A stretch of DNA of 64,000 bases from a candidate division KSB1 bacterium (lineage in GTDB: Bacteria > Zhuqueibacterota > Zhuqueibacteria > Zhuqueibacterales > Zhuqueibacteraceae), in contig JAPDPX010000010.1 in assembly GCA_034506255.1 (NCBI GenBank), positions 177,403 to 241,402 of the forward strand, in the 5' to 3' direction. The number at the start of each line of letters is the position of its first letter. Position 1 is the stretch's first letter. The position numbers were made by a program, and so were the translations under genes. The notes below the pieces were generated by a model. That model did no database searches, was not told the DNA's origin, and saw only the letters and a list, made by a program, of their open reading frames with translations. Shown one piece after another: positions 8,919-18,004 of the stretch.

Positions 8919-11900
8919 ATGAGTTTTGACCCGCAACGGGCCACTGACCTTTCTGTCGAAGCCAAGCGGGCTTTGCTCGCGCAATTGCTGAAACAAAAAG
9001 GGGCCACACCTTCGTCCTGTTTTCCCCTGTCCTTCGCACAACAACGGCTGTGGTACCTTGATCAGCTCGAGCCCGGCAGTGCGGCCTATCATCTGCCCCT
9101 GGCCGTTCGCTTGAAGGGGCCGTTGAATGTGGCCGCGCTCGAAGAGGCCTGTGTACAAATCCTTGCGCGTCACGAAAGCCTGCGCACGACCTTTGAACTC
9201 GTGGAGGGCGAGCCCAGGCAGCGCATTGCGCCGCCCGCTCCCTTCAAGCTCGAAATGGAGTCCTTGCAGTCAGTCGCCCCCGAAGCACGGGACGCAGAAG
9301 TGCGGCGGCGTGTGCGGGAGCAGGCACTCAAGCCCTTCAACCTCGCCACCGGGCCGCTGTGGCGCATCAAGCTCTACCGTTTGGCGGCGGACGAGCATGT
9401 GGTGTTCGTGTGCATGCATCACATCATTTCCGACGGCTGGTCACGCAATGTCTTCGTCAATGAAATGGCGGCATTGTATCGTGCCTTCAGCTCCGGCAGC
9501 ACGGCGGCCCTGCCCGAGCTGCCCATCCAATACGTCGATTTCGCGCAATGGCAGCGCAACTGGCTGCAGGGTGAGGTGCTGGACAGGCAGCTTGCCTACT
9601 GGAAAAAACAGCTCGCCGGACTGGGCACGCTGCAGCTTCCCCTCGACCGGCCGCGGCCGCCGGTGCAAACCTATCGCGGCGCCCGCATGCCTTTTCACCT
9701 CACGCCGGACCTCACGCAAAAGCTGCAGGCCCTTTCCCAGCGTGAAGCCGTCACTCTGTTCATGACGCTGCTGGCCGCCTTTCAAACCTTGCTGCACCGC
9801 CATGCGCGGCAAACCGACATTGCCGTGGGCACGCCCATCGCCAATCGCACCCGCCGGGAAACCGAGGGGCTGATCGGCTTTTTTGCCAACACCCTGGTCA
9901 TGCGCACCGATTTTTCCGGTGATCCCACTTTTCGTGAGCTGCTGCAGCGCGTGCGCGAAACTGCACTCGGCGCCTATGCCCATCAAGATCTGCCCTTCGA
10001 GCGCCTGGTGGAAGAGCTGCAGCCCGAGCGCGACTTGAGCCGCAGCCCGCTGTTTCAGGTGATGTTCATTCTGCAGAACACACCCAAACCGCCGGCCGAA
10101 GATCAGTTGGGCCTGGCCGTGAGTGTGCTGGAAAGTGAAGGCGGCACGGCGATGTTCGACATGACGCTCTCGCTCACCGAAGCGGAAAACGGCGGCCTCA
10201 CCGGCTTTCTCGAATACAACACCGATTTGTTTGAACCTGCCACCATCACACGCTGGCTGGCGCGCTGGCAAACGCTGCTGGCCGGCATCGTCACTGATCC
10301 CAACCAGCGTGTGTCACGCCTGCCCGTGCTGCCTGCGGCGGAGCGCGAACAATTGCTGGTCGCCTGGAACGCGACCGACTCCCCCTATCCCGAGGTGTGT
10401 TTGCACGAGCTGCTGGCTGCACAAGCCGCCGCCACTCCCGCGGCCGTCGCGGCCGTGTTCGAACAGCAGGAACTGACCTATGCTGAACTCAACGCCCGCG
10501 CCAATCAACTGGCGCATCATCTCCGCGGCCTCGGCCTGCAGCCGGAAGAACTGGTCGGCATCTGCGTGGAGCGCTCACTCGACATGCTCGTCGCTCTGCT
10601 GGGCATTCTCAAGGCTGGCGGCGCCTATGTGCCGCTCGATCCCTCCTTCCCGCCCGACCGCCTGGCTTTCATGGTGACAGACGCCGGCCTGCGCTTTCTC
10701 GTCACCCAATCCACCTTGTTGGAAAGCCTGCCGGAGCACAATGCCGAGCTGGTGTGTCTGGATACCGATTGGGATTTCATCGAAGGCCGCAGCCGCGCGA
10801 ATCCTGCGAATGTGAACACCCCCGCACATCTCGCTTATGTGATCTACACCTCCGGCTCCACCGGCACGCCCAAGGGTGTGCAAATTTCGCACAAGGCGGT
10901 TGTGAATTTTCTACACGCAATGCGGCAGCGGCCCGGTCTGACCGCCACAGATGTGTTGCTGGCCGTGACAACCCTCTCGTTCGACATTGCGGGCCTGGAG
11001 CTGTATCTGCCCCTGCTGGTGGGCGGCCGTGTCGTGATTGCCAGCCGGGAGGTGGCGGGCGACGGCAATGCCCTGCTGGACCTGCTCACCCGTTCGCAAG
11101 CCACCGTGATGCAAGCCACCCCTGCCACCTGGCGGTTGTTGCTGGCGGCCGGCTGGGAGCATGGCAGCAGCCTGAAGGTGCTGTGCGGGGGGGAAGCGCT
11201 GCCGCGTGAACTGGCGCTGCAGCTTCGCGAGCGCAGCAGCTCCTTGTGGAACATGTATGGCCCGACCGAAACCACCATTTGGTCCACCCTGCATCAGGTG
11301 GAACCGGGCAATGCCGCGATCGTCATCGGCCGGCCGATCGCCAACACGCAGGTTTACATCCTCGATGCCCACTTGCAGCCGGTGCCGATTGGTGTGATGG
11401 GTGACCTTTATCTCGGCGGCGACGGTCTGGCACGCGGTTATTGGCGCAGACCGGAACTGACCGCGGAAAAATTCATCCCCCATCCTTTTGCACGCACACC
11501 GGGTGAGCGTCTCTACAAGACCGGCGATCTCGCGCGCTATCTCGCGGATGGCACCATCGATTTTCTCGGCCGCAGCGATCACCAGGTGAAAGTGCGCGGC
11601 TTTCGCATCGAGCTGGAGGAGATCGAAGCCGTGCTCAATCAACATCCCGCGGTGCAGGCGGCAGTGGTCGTGGCGCGCGAAGATGTGCCCGGTGATCAGC
11701 GCCTGGTGGCTTATCTCATCAGCCGCGGCCCGCAAGCGGCCGGCGGCAGCGAATTACGCACTTTTCTGCGTCTGAAGCTACCGGATTACATGTTGCCCTC
11801 CGCCTATGTGACGCTGCCGGCGTTTCCCCTGACGCCCAACGGCAAGGTTGATCGCCGCCGCCTGCCACCCCCGGAGGGCCGGGTTGCTGATGAAGTGCCC

Positions 11901-12179
11901 ACCACTTACGTTGCGCCGCGCACCCCGATGGAAAAGCTGATTGCGCAAGTCTGGCGCGAGGCGTTGAAAATCGAACACGTCGGTGTGCACGACAATTTTT
12001 TCGACCTTGGCGGACATTCGCTGCTGTCGATGCAGGTGATTGCGCGCTTGGAGAAAGCCACCGGCCGCCGTCTGCATCCGCGTGACATGATTTTACAAAC
12101 CGTGGAACAGCTTGCGACCATCTTGGAAGCCCGCCAGGCTGCCCCAGCCAGCAAGGGCGCGGCTGCGGCCTCGGTTTAA
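8919..12179 (+). CDS. NRPS module (C-A-PCP)
   Basis: A 1086-residue nonribosomal peptide synthetase, started at an ATG with GGAG eight bases upstream. Residues 1-35 are a short linker, not a TubC-type docking domain. The condensation domain (about 36-460) has HHIISDGWS at 167; the adenylation domain (about 470-970) has TSGSTGTPKG, FDIAGLE, LCGGEAL and YGPTETTIW; the carrier serine is at 1034 in LGGHSLL. The pocket code reads D-I-L-Q-L-G-M-I-W with the A10 lysine in NGKVDRR, again a glycine code. The protein ends about 50 residues past the carrier domain without thioesterase or reductase, so release must be done in trans or by another protein. The next genes encode two alpha/beta hydrolases and an exporter on the same strand, which makes this look like the last module. 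Confidence 0.95.
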   Translation: MSFDPQRATDLSVEAKRALLAQLLKQKGATPSSCFPLSFAQQRLWYLDQLEPGSAAYHLPLAVRLKGPLNVAALEEACVQILARHESLRTTFELVEGEPRQRIAPPAPFKLEMESLQSVAPEARDAEVRRRVREQALKPFNLATGPLWRIKLYRLAADEHVVFVCMHHIISDGWSRNVFVNEMAALYRAFSSGSTAALPELPIQYVDFAQWQRNWLQGEVLDRQLAYWKKQLAGLGTLQLPLDRPRPPVQTYRGARMPFHLTPDLTQKLQALSQREAVTLFMTLLAAFQTLLHRHARQTDIAVGTPIANRTRRETEGLIGFFANTLVMRTDFSGDPTFRELLQRVRETALGAYAHQDLPFERLVEELQPERDLSRSPLFQVMFILQNTPKPPAEDQLGLAVSVLESEGGTAMFDMTLSLTEAENGGLTGFLEYNTDLFEPATITRWLARWQTLLAGIVTDPNQRVSRLPVLPAAEREQLLVAWNATDSPYPEVCLHELLAAQAAATPAAVAAVFEQQELTYAELNARANQLAHHLRGLGLQPEELVGICVERSLDMLVALLGILKAGGAYVPLDPSFPPDRLAFMVTDAGLRFLVTQSTLLESLPEHNAELVCLDTDWDFIEGRSRANPANVNTPAHLAYVIYTSGSTGTPKGVQISHKAVVNFLHAMRQRPGLTATDVLLAVTTLSFDIAGLELYLPLLVGGRVVIASREVAGDGNALLDLLTRSQATVMQATPATWRLLLAAGWEHGSSLKVLCGGEALPRELALQLRERSSSLWNMYGPTETTIWSTLHQVEPGNAAIVIGRPIANTQVYILDAHLQPVPIGVMGDLYLGGDGLARGYWRRPELTAEKFIPHPFARTPGERLYKTGDLARYLADGTIDFLGRSDHQVKVRGFRIELEEIEAVLNQHPAVQAAVVVAREDVPGDQRLVAYLISRGPQAAGGSELRTFLRLKLPDYMLPSAYVTLPAFPLTPNGKVDRRRLPPPEGRVADEVPTTYVAPRTPMEKLIAQVWREALKIEHVGVHDNFFDLGGHSLLSMQVIARLEKATGRRLHPRDMILQTVEQLATILEARQAAPASKGAAAASV

Positions 12180-12447
12180 AGGCGAATGGGCCGGGCTGGC
12201 CCGCTTGCCCGTCACTCATTAGACCTGGACTCCGCCTCGCTTTCAACTGCGCAAAGGCCGGATTCGCGGGCGGGACGACCAGAAAAACGCCGCGAAACCG
12301 GCGCGGCAGCAGCCTGATTCAAGCACATCCTGAGTTCGGAAGCTTTGCCTGTGCGATGATCCCGGCGCCCGGGCGGTCCCAAGCATACAGTTCGCGCGAT
12401 AGATTGGCTGGCAGCAACCGTTTCGGTCGCCGGCCTGAAATACAATT

Positions 12448-13236
12448 ATGAAACCATTCTACTTTGGCACACCTGAAAAACCGTTGTTCGGAGTTTTCCA
12501 CCCCTCGCCGCAAAACTTGCATCGCAAGCTCGGCGTGGTGATCTGCAATCCCATCGGCCAGGAGCACATCCGCGCCCACCGCGCGCTGCGCCTGCTGGCC
12601 ACCCGCCTGAATCAGGCCGGCTTTCATGTGCTGCGTTTCGACTATTATGGCTGTGGCGATTCCGCCGGTGAAAGTGAGGAAGGCACGCTCGAACAATGGC
12701 GGGAGGATGTGGCGCACGCCGTGACGGAGCTCAAAAAACACGCGCGGGTGAACCAGGTTGCGCTGCTGGGTCTGCGGCTGGGCGCCTCGCTCTCCCTGCT
12801 CGCCGGCAGTCAGCGCGAAGACGTCACCAGTCTCATCCTGTGGGAGCCGGTGGTCAGCGGTGCGCAGTACCTGCAGCGCCTGCTGAAGGATCACGAGCAA
12901 TGGGGTATTGACGCCGGTTTGAAAAGCAAGCCCGCCAACGGCAACCTGGAGGTGCTGGGCTTTCCCCTGCCCGCCAGCCTGCGACACAGCCTGACGCGCT
13001 TGAATTTGCTGGCCCTCTCGTCACTCTTGGCGAAGCGCATCTTCCTGGTGGTCAACGAGGAAAAGCCCGGCGATCTCGAACTGCGCAACCACCTGGCGCA
13101 ATTCGCCAGCGCCATTGATTATCAGCAGATCAGCGGCCTCAAAGTATGGGCCAAACAGGCCGGCGCCGACAAAGGCATGGTGCCGGCGCAAATCCTGCAC
13201 ACGTTGGTAGCGTGGCTTTCGCGACTCGACTCATGA
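12448..13236 (+). CDS. Alpha/beta hydrolase, exosortase-A-associated hydrolase 2-like, nucleophile Ser replaced
   Basis: A 262-residue serine-aminopeptidase-fold protein of the kind found beside exosortase A systems (hydrolase 2 type: NPIGQEH early, FDYYGCGDSAG in the oxyanion/DxxG region). At the nucleophile elbow, where catalytic members have G-x-S-x-G, the sequence is GLRLGAS, so the serine is an arginine. This substitution is, as I recall, normal for the hydrolase-2 subgroup, which suggests a non-catalytic or atypical role such as a partner of the second hydrolase. The stop overlaps the next start by ATGA, a sign of translational coupling. It lies 268 bases after the last NRPS gene on the same strand. 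A role in product release or acyl transfer from the carrier protein is plausible but inferred. Confidence 0.8.
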   Translation: MKPFYFGTPEKPLFGVFHPSPQNLHRKLGVVICNPIGQEHIRAHRALRLLATRLNQAGFHVLRFDYYGCGDSAGESEEGTLEQWREDVAHAVTELKKHARVNQVALLGLRLGASLSLLAGSQREDVTSLILWEPVVSGAQYLQRLLKDHEQWGIDAGLKSKPANGNLEVLGFPLPASLRHSLTRLNLLALSSLLAKRIFLVVNEEKPGDLELRNHLAQFASAIDYQQISGLKVWAKQAGADKGMVPAQILHTLVAWLSRLDS

Positions 13237-14126
13237 AAGAAAAAGCCCTGCTGTTTGGAAAAACACGATCCCTGGTTGGTGTCCTCACTGAGCCGGAGCA
13301 GGCGGATTCCGTCGCGAGCCTGCCCGGCGTGATCATCCTCAATTCCGGTTTGCTGCCCAAAATCGGGCCCAACCGGCTGCATGTCAAGATCGCCCGGCGC
13401 CTGGCAGCCGCCGGTTTCACCGCCATGCGCTTCGACTTCTCCGGAATCGGCGACAGCCTGCCGCGCAAGGACGGTTTGGCCTTCGTCCGCAGTGCCATTG
13501 TGGAAACCCAGGAGGCCATGGATTTGCTTGCCCAAACACGCGGCCTGCAGCAATTCATCCTCATGGGGATCTGCTCGGGTGCCGACAACGCGGTGCGCGT
13601 GGCGCATGAGGATGCGCGTGTGGCAGGCGCCGCGTTGATCGACAGCTATGCCTTTCCGACACCGCAATACTTTTGGTATTCCTATCGCAAACGGCTGCTC
13701 AATGTGCGCAGTTGGGTCAACCTGCTGGCCGGCAAAAGTGATCTGCTCGCCAAAGTTCGCAAGAGCCGCGCCAGCCAAATGCGCGACCGCCCGGTGGAGC
13801 AAAGCGAGCGCCTCACCCCCGACTGGCACATGCCCAGCCAGGCCGAGCTCGCTGCCACGTTGCATGACCTGCTGCAGCGCGGCACCGATTTGCTCTTCGT
13901 GTATTCCGGCGGCAGCCCGGCATATTTCAACTACCTCACCAATCTTAAAAAGCTGCTCAGCCGCCTGCAGGATTCACCGCATCTGCGGCTGGAGTTCCTG
14001 CTCGATTCCGATCACGGCTTCACCCTGCTGCATCATCAAAAGATGCTGGTCGACACCATCAGCAACTGGGTGAAAGCCGTGACACAGCGCCGGCAGTTGC
14101 ATGAGAATGTCCGCTCCACGGTTTGA
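13233..14126 (+). CDS. Alpha/beta hydrolase, exosortase-A-associated hydrolase 1-like, Cys at nucleophile position
   Basis: A 297-residue alpha/beta-hydrolase-fold protein. The start is the ATG of MKEKALL, which overlaps the stop of the preceding hydrolase gene by four bases; the longer frame upstream is shadow. The motif MRFDFSGIGDS and the elbow MGICSGAD are visible: the nucleophile position of G-x-S-x-G is cysteine, and a conserved DSDHGF near the C-terminus supplies a likely catalytic histidine. Together with the preceding gene it recreates the hydrolase 1/hydrolase 2 pair known from exosortase A loci, but no exosortase is in this window. Paired with NRPS genes lacking a thioesterase, it is the best candidate for an in-trans release or editing enzyme; that is inference. 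Confidence 0.8.
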   Translation: MKEKALLFGKTRSLVGVLTEPEQADSVASLPGVIILNSGLLPKIGPNRLHVKIARRLAAAGFTAMRFDFSGIGDSLPRKDGLAFVRSAIVETQEAMDLLAQTRGLQQFILMGICSGADNAVRVAHEDARVAGAALIDSYAFPTPQYFWYSYRKRLLNVRSWVNLLAGKSDLLAKVRKSRASQMRDRPVEQSERLTPDWHMPSQAELAATLHDLLQRGTDLLFVYSGGSPAYFNYLTNLKKLLSRLQDSPHLRLEFLLDSDHGFTLLHHQKMLVDTISNWVKAVTQRRQLHENVRSTV

Positions 14127-14241
14127 CCAGCCGGCGGGTGCAGGCGCGCTGCGGCCACCGGGGCAGGCGTCACCGGTACGCCGCCATGTTCGTCAACCCG
14201 ATACACGATTCACGCTGTTCCAATCCCTCTGACCTGACACC

Positions 14242-16092
14242 ATGCCGAAATTTTACGACGATGGTTCCGACGGCGTCATGCCGAAACATGAAACCTGGCC
14301 GGTCATCAAACGCTTCCTGCCTTTTGTCAGGCCCCACCAAAAAACCATTGTGCTGATTGCCGTGTTGATGGTGCTGGCCCTGCCGCTCAGTGCGGTGGCG
14401 CCGCTGATCGTCAAATATCTCATCAACAAGGTGGTGCCGAGCCGTGATCTCGCCGAAATGTTCCTCATCGGCGGCGTGCTCATTGCCCTCGCCCTGCTCG
14501 ATCAGGGCCTGGCCTGCTGGCAGGCGGTGTTGAGCAAGCGTGTCGAACTCAAGGTGCTCAACCGGATGCGCCTCGACCTGTTCGCGCACATGATTCGCCT
14601 GCCCATGAGCTTCTTCACCCGGCACAGCACCGGTTACTTGATGAGCCGGCAGCGCGATGACTTGCGCCATCTCAGCGGCGTGATGGCGGACACCGTGCTG
14701 CGCGCCGGCATCAGCGCTGTGCGCGCACTGGTGTTCATCGGCCTGCTGTTCTATCTCGATTTCGTCCTCGCCCTCACCGGCCTCGGCCTGGTGCTGCTCT
14801 TCGTCGCGGTCAATCAGAGTTATTCCAAACCACTGCGCCGCCGCAATCAAATTGTGCAGGAGGCGATCGCCCGCACCTCGACCTCGCTGCACGAAGCCAT
14901 CATCGGCATCAGCCTGATCAAGGCCACCGCGCGCGAAAAAACCGAGACCCGGCATTACACCCATCTGCTCAACGAGCATACCCGCGCCTCCTTCCGCCGG
15001 GACCTGCTCGAAGTCTTGGCCACCGAAACCATCGAGTTGTTCGCCAAGCTCGGCCTCTATACCATCGTCTTGATCGGCGCCTACCGCATCATCGTGGGCG
15101 CCACCACTTTCGGCGACCTGATGGCCTTTTTCATGGCGCTCACCACGCTCTTCACTTCGCTCACCAGCCTGATGAAGGCCAACCAGCAATTGCAGCGCGC
15201 CATGAACGCCCTGCAGCGCATCTACGAGGTGCTCGACACCCCGCAGGAGCCGGCGAGCAAGTCTTTCCCGAAACTCAAACCGGCGAGCTGCGAAATCGTG
15301 TTCGACAATGTGAGCTTCGGCTACACGCCGGACACGCTGGTCCTGCGCCAGATCAACGCGAAGATCCCCGACGGCGCACAGGTCGCGCTGGTGGGCCCGA
15401 GCGGCACCGGCAAATCCACCTTCGCCAGTTTGATTCCGCGCTTCTATGATCCCACCCATGGCCGCATTCTTATGAACGGCGTCGATCTCAGGGAAATCAA
15501 CCTTTACAGTCTGCGCCGCCTGATCGGCATCGTGCCGCAGGACGTTTTTCTGTTCGACCGCACCATTCGGGAGAATATCGCCTACGGCACCGGCATCACC
15601 GATCACCATGCCATCGAGGAGGCCGCGCGTGCCGCCAATGCCCATGAGTTCATTCTCAGTTTCCCCAGGGGCTATGACACGCGCATCGGCGAGCGCGGCG
15701 TGCGCATCTCGGTCGGGCAGAAGCAGCGTCTGGCCATTGCGCGCGAGATTCTGCGCAATCCGCCCATCCTCATTCTTGATGAAGCCACCAGCTCGCTCGA
15801 CTCCGCCTCCGAGGCGCTGATTCAGGAGGCCCTGCATCGTTTCAAACAGAATCGCACTTCGGTGGTGATTGCACACCGCCTGTCGACCGTCATCGAGGCG
15901 GACTGGATTTTGGTGTTCGACAAGGGTCGCATCATTGAGCAGGGCCGTCACGAGGAATTGCTGGCACGCGGCGGTTTTTACGCTTTTCTGTTTGAAACCC
16001 AGTTCAAGCGCGGCCAGGAGGCAATGGAAGCGGTGTACAACGCGGGCGAAAACGGCAGGCGCTCCAAAGTGGTGAGCGAACAGCAGGCGTGA
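14242..16092 (+). CDS. MsbA-like ABC exporter (TMD-NBD half transporter)
   Basis: A 616-residue ABC exporter half-molecule of the ABCB/MsbA type. Residues about 25-330 form the six-helix transmembrane domain, and about 350-600 the nucleotide-binding domain with Walker A GPSGTGKST, signature ISVGQKQR (a variant of LSGGQ), Walker B ILILDEATSS, D-loop SLDS and H-loop AHRLST. It should work as a homodimer in the inner membrane. It follows the NRPS and hydrolase genes on the same strand with a 115-base gap, so export of the NRPS product is the natural guess, although lipid or polysaccharide-precursor export is equally compatible with the family. A second in-frame Met at residue 14 is an alternative start. 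Confidence 0.93.
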   Translation: MPKFYDDGSDGVMPKHETWPVIKRFLPFVRPHQKTIVLIAVLMVLALPLSAVAPLIVKYLINKVVPSRDLAEMFLIGGVLIALALLDQGLACWQAVLSKRVELKVLNRMRLDLFAHMIRLPMSFFTRHSTGYLMSRQRDDLRHLSGVMADTVLRAGISAVRALVFIGLLFYLDFVLALTGLGLVLLFVAVNQSYSKPLRRRNQIVQEAIARTSTSLHEAIIGISLIKATAREKTETRHYTHLLNEHTRASFRRDLLEVLATETIELFAKLGLYTIVLIGAYRIIVGATTFGDLMAFFMALTTLFTSLTSLMKANQQLQRAMNALQRIYEVLDTPQEPASKSFPKLKPASCEIVFDNVSFGYTPDTLVLRQINAKIPDGAQVALVGPSGTGKSTFASLIPRFYDPTHGRILMNGVDLREINLYSLRRLIGIVPQDVFLFDRTIRENIAYGTGITDHHAIEEAARAANAHEFILSFPRGYDTRIGERGVRISVGQKQRLAIAREILRNPPILILDEATSSLDSASEALIQEALHRFKQNRTSVVIAHRLSTVIEADWILVFDKGRIIEQGRHEELLARGGFYAFLFETQFKRGQEAMEAVYNAGENGRRSKVVSEQQA

Positions 16093-16205
16093 GGGGGAGC
16101 GGGTGAGTCCGCCGCGCCGCCACATGACAATATCTCGCCTGGCGTGAGGGCAAGGGCGCCCGACGCCGTCCTGTAAAGGTGGGAAATACGGATCGCAGCG
16201 GCGAA

Positions 16206-16913
16206 TCAATCTTGAGACATGGCATCCAGTTCTTCTGACCCTAGAAGCATTGTAAAAGCCGTGTGCAACCGTTCATGCATGCCCCTGAGATCCACTTTGC
16301 GAAATTCGACCGGCAGTCTGGTAAAGGCGGTGAACGGTTGCGCTTGAAAGGCCGGCTGGTATGCAAAACCGGTGTCCAGGTAAAGCGCCTTGACGTGCAT
16401 TTCCGGGAAGAACAGGCAGGCCGTGTCGGAGGTGAAGCCGAGTTTTCGGGTGAAAATCCTGTTCCATTGTCCCGCCCATTGTGGCAAAAGGAAGTAGGTC
16501 CCCTTGGCCAATTCCTCCTGATACGCTTCTTTGCCCAGCAGCAATTCGAAGCAATTGCCCAACGGCAGGAGTATGCCGCCATTGCGCGCAACGAATTCCG
16601 TAATCAGGGGATGACACTGACCGTAAAGCACGAAACGCTTGTCGTATTGCAGGGATGCCGCGCGCCGGAGAGATTTCGTAATGGCGGCTTCCAGGCGGTC
16701 ATAATCCAGATCCAGGCTGGAAGGCAGAAAAACGAAATCGAGATGGAAGTGTTCGCGTTTCGGCCAGGCCAGCAGTTCTTTCTCGAGCACCCCACAGGTG
16801 ATGACGAGATGGCGCGAGGGTTCCGCTCTCACCAAATCAGGTTTCATGTTTCGGAAAACAGGCTGCTGTGTCAGATGTTTTTCACGAGCAAGCGGTGGAA
16901 CATGGCCGGCCAT
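16206..16913 (-). CDS. DUF1638 protein
   Basis: A protein of up to 235 residues with the hallmarks of DUF1638: the opening strand HLVITCGVLEKEL, the middle VLYGQCHPL and the segment LLPLGNCFELLLG. DUF1638 proteins are commonly encoded beside corrinoid proteins and UroD-fold methyltransferases, exactly as here, but their biochemical role is not established. The start is uncertain: the ATG of MKPDLV at 16847 gives 213 residues and fits the family better, while the frame opens at the ATG at 16913; neither has a clear ribosome-binding site. It is the last gene of the - strand run and follows the UroD-fold gene by 62 bases. Confidence 0.8.
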   Translation of the reverse strand: MAGHVPPLAREKHLTQQPVFRNMKPDLVRAEPSRHLVITCGVLEKELLAWPKREHFHLDFVFLPSSLDLDYDRLEAAITKSLRRAASLQYDKRFVLYGQCHPLITEFVARNGGILLPLGNCFELLLGKEAYQEELAKGTYFLLPQWAGQWNRIFTRKLGFTSDTACLFFPEMHVKALYLDTGFAYQPAFQAQPFTAFTRLPVEFRKVDLRGMHERLHTAFTMLLGSEELDAMSQD

Positions 16914-16975
16914 GAGGGCACAGGCGCAACAAAATTATTGCCGGTGCCCTCCGATGAAGGGCTCCGGATTACGGC

Positions 16976-18004
16976 TCATTGCTTGCCCCATCTTTTCCCC
17001 GCCTCCACAAAGGCTTGAATGTTGGCGTCCGGAACATCATAGGGCATTTCGGGGCCCTGGTTGGCCAGTATAAAACCGCCGCCGGCTTTGGCAGCCAGAC
17101 AAGCTGTTTTCACCTGCTGCTCGATTTCCTCCGGCGTCCAGTCGATCATGGCGATGTTGTTCAAATTGCCGACCATCGCCACTTTGCCCTGCAGGACTTT
17201 CTTGCAGGCGGCCAGGTCGTCCGTGCGATCGAGTACCACGGCCACCGCACCCAATTCCGGCAACAGCTCGGCAAACTGGCCGAGCGAGCCCACCCCTTCG
17301 TAGACCACCGGGCCGTTGATCCTGCTGATGGTTTGCTTGATGACGGGCACGGCCCAGTCCTGAAATTGTTTGCGCAGCAGGATGGTTGCAGAAGCCATGC
17401 CGTCGGCAATGATCACGGCATCGGCACCGGCCGCGAGCTGGCGATTCATCCAGTTGACACAGAACTCCATCGACACCGCGAGAAATTTATCCAGGTACTG
17501 CAGCCGCATTTGCTCGTCGTCAAACAGCAATTGCAGCCATTTTTCCGTGCCGATGAACATGCTCGGCAAGGAGAACGGCGCAATGCCGGCGCCGAAGATC
17601 GGCACTTTGCCCTTGAACCGCCGGGCCAGCAACTCGATGGCGAGCAGCGTTTGGCGCAGCTCCGGCACCTCGGTGGGATCGTGGGGCCGCAGGGAATCGA
17701 TTTCATGAAAGCGCGTGATCGCCATGCTGCCCAGCACCGGTGCGCCATTGGGAAAATAGACCAGCTTTTGGCCAAAGGCGAGCAGATCTTCAACCACATG
17801 CGGCACCCCAATGACGCCGTCGTGCCCATATTTTTCCAGCAAACGTTCCTGACCTTCCGCCAGCTTTTCGCCATTGGTGAAATACTCCTGCAACGGCATG
17901 CCGAGCTCTTTGGCGCCCTGCTGCAGGAGAATGGGGAGAATCGGGATGCGATCGGATTCCTTGTGGCTGATCGCGGCGAGTAATCTTTCCAGTGGTGTCG
18001 GCAT
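16976..18004 (-). CDS. UroD/MtaA-fold protein lacking the usual zinc motif
   Basis: A 342-residue member of the uroporphyrinogen decarboxylase / methylcobamide methyltransferase (MtaA, MtbA, CmuA) superfamily. The ATG start overlaps the stop of the corrinoid gene by one base. The family frame is clear: MTPLERLLAA-like N-terminus (MPTPLERLLAAI), the long TIM-barrel pattern and the GNLNNI strand. At residues 235-240, where MtaA-type enzymes have the zinc ligands H-x-C in HICGN, this protein has YEGVGS, and the C-terminal zinc cysteine region reads ANQGPEMP. The catalytic zinc site is therefore apparently missing. Coupling to a corrinoid protein still points to methyl-group or corrinoid chemistry, but coenzyme M or classical thiol methylation is not supported. 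No substrate-specific MttB/MtaB-type partner is nearby. Confidence 0.85.
   Translation of the reverse strand: MPTPLERLLAAISHKESDRIPILPILLQQGAKELGMPLQEYFTNGEKLAEGQERLLEKYGHDGVIGVPHVVEDLLAFGQKLVYFPNGAPVLGSMAITRFHEIDSLRPHDPTEVPELRQTLLAIELLARRFKGKVPIFGAGIAPFSLPSMFIGTEKWLQLLFDDEQMRLQYLDKFLAVSMEFCVNWMNRQLAAGADAVIIADGMASATILLRKQFQDWAVPVIKQTISRINGPVVYEGVGSLGQFAELLPELGAVAVVLDRTDDLAACKKVLQGKVAMVGNLNNIAMIDWTPEEIEQQVKTACLAAKAGGGFILANQGPEMPYDVPDANIQAFVEAGKRWGKQ

Noticed and set aside
14242..16092. Lipid A flippase MsbA as a definite name
   Set aside because: The exporter family is broad and the location beside NRPS genes allows peptide export; no residue distinguishes them by eye.
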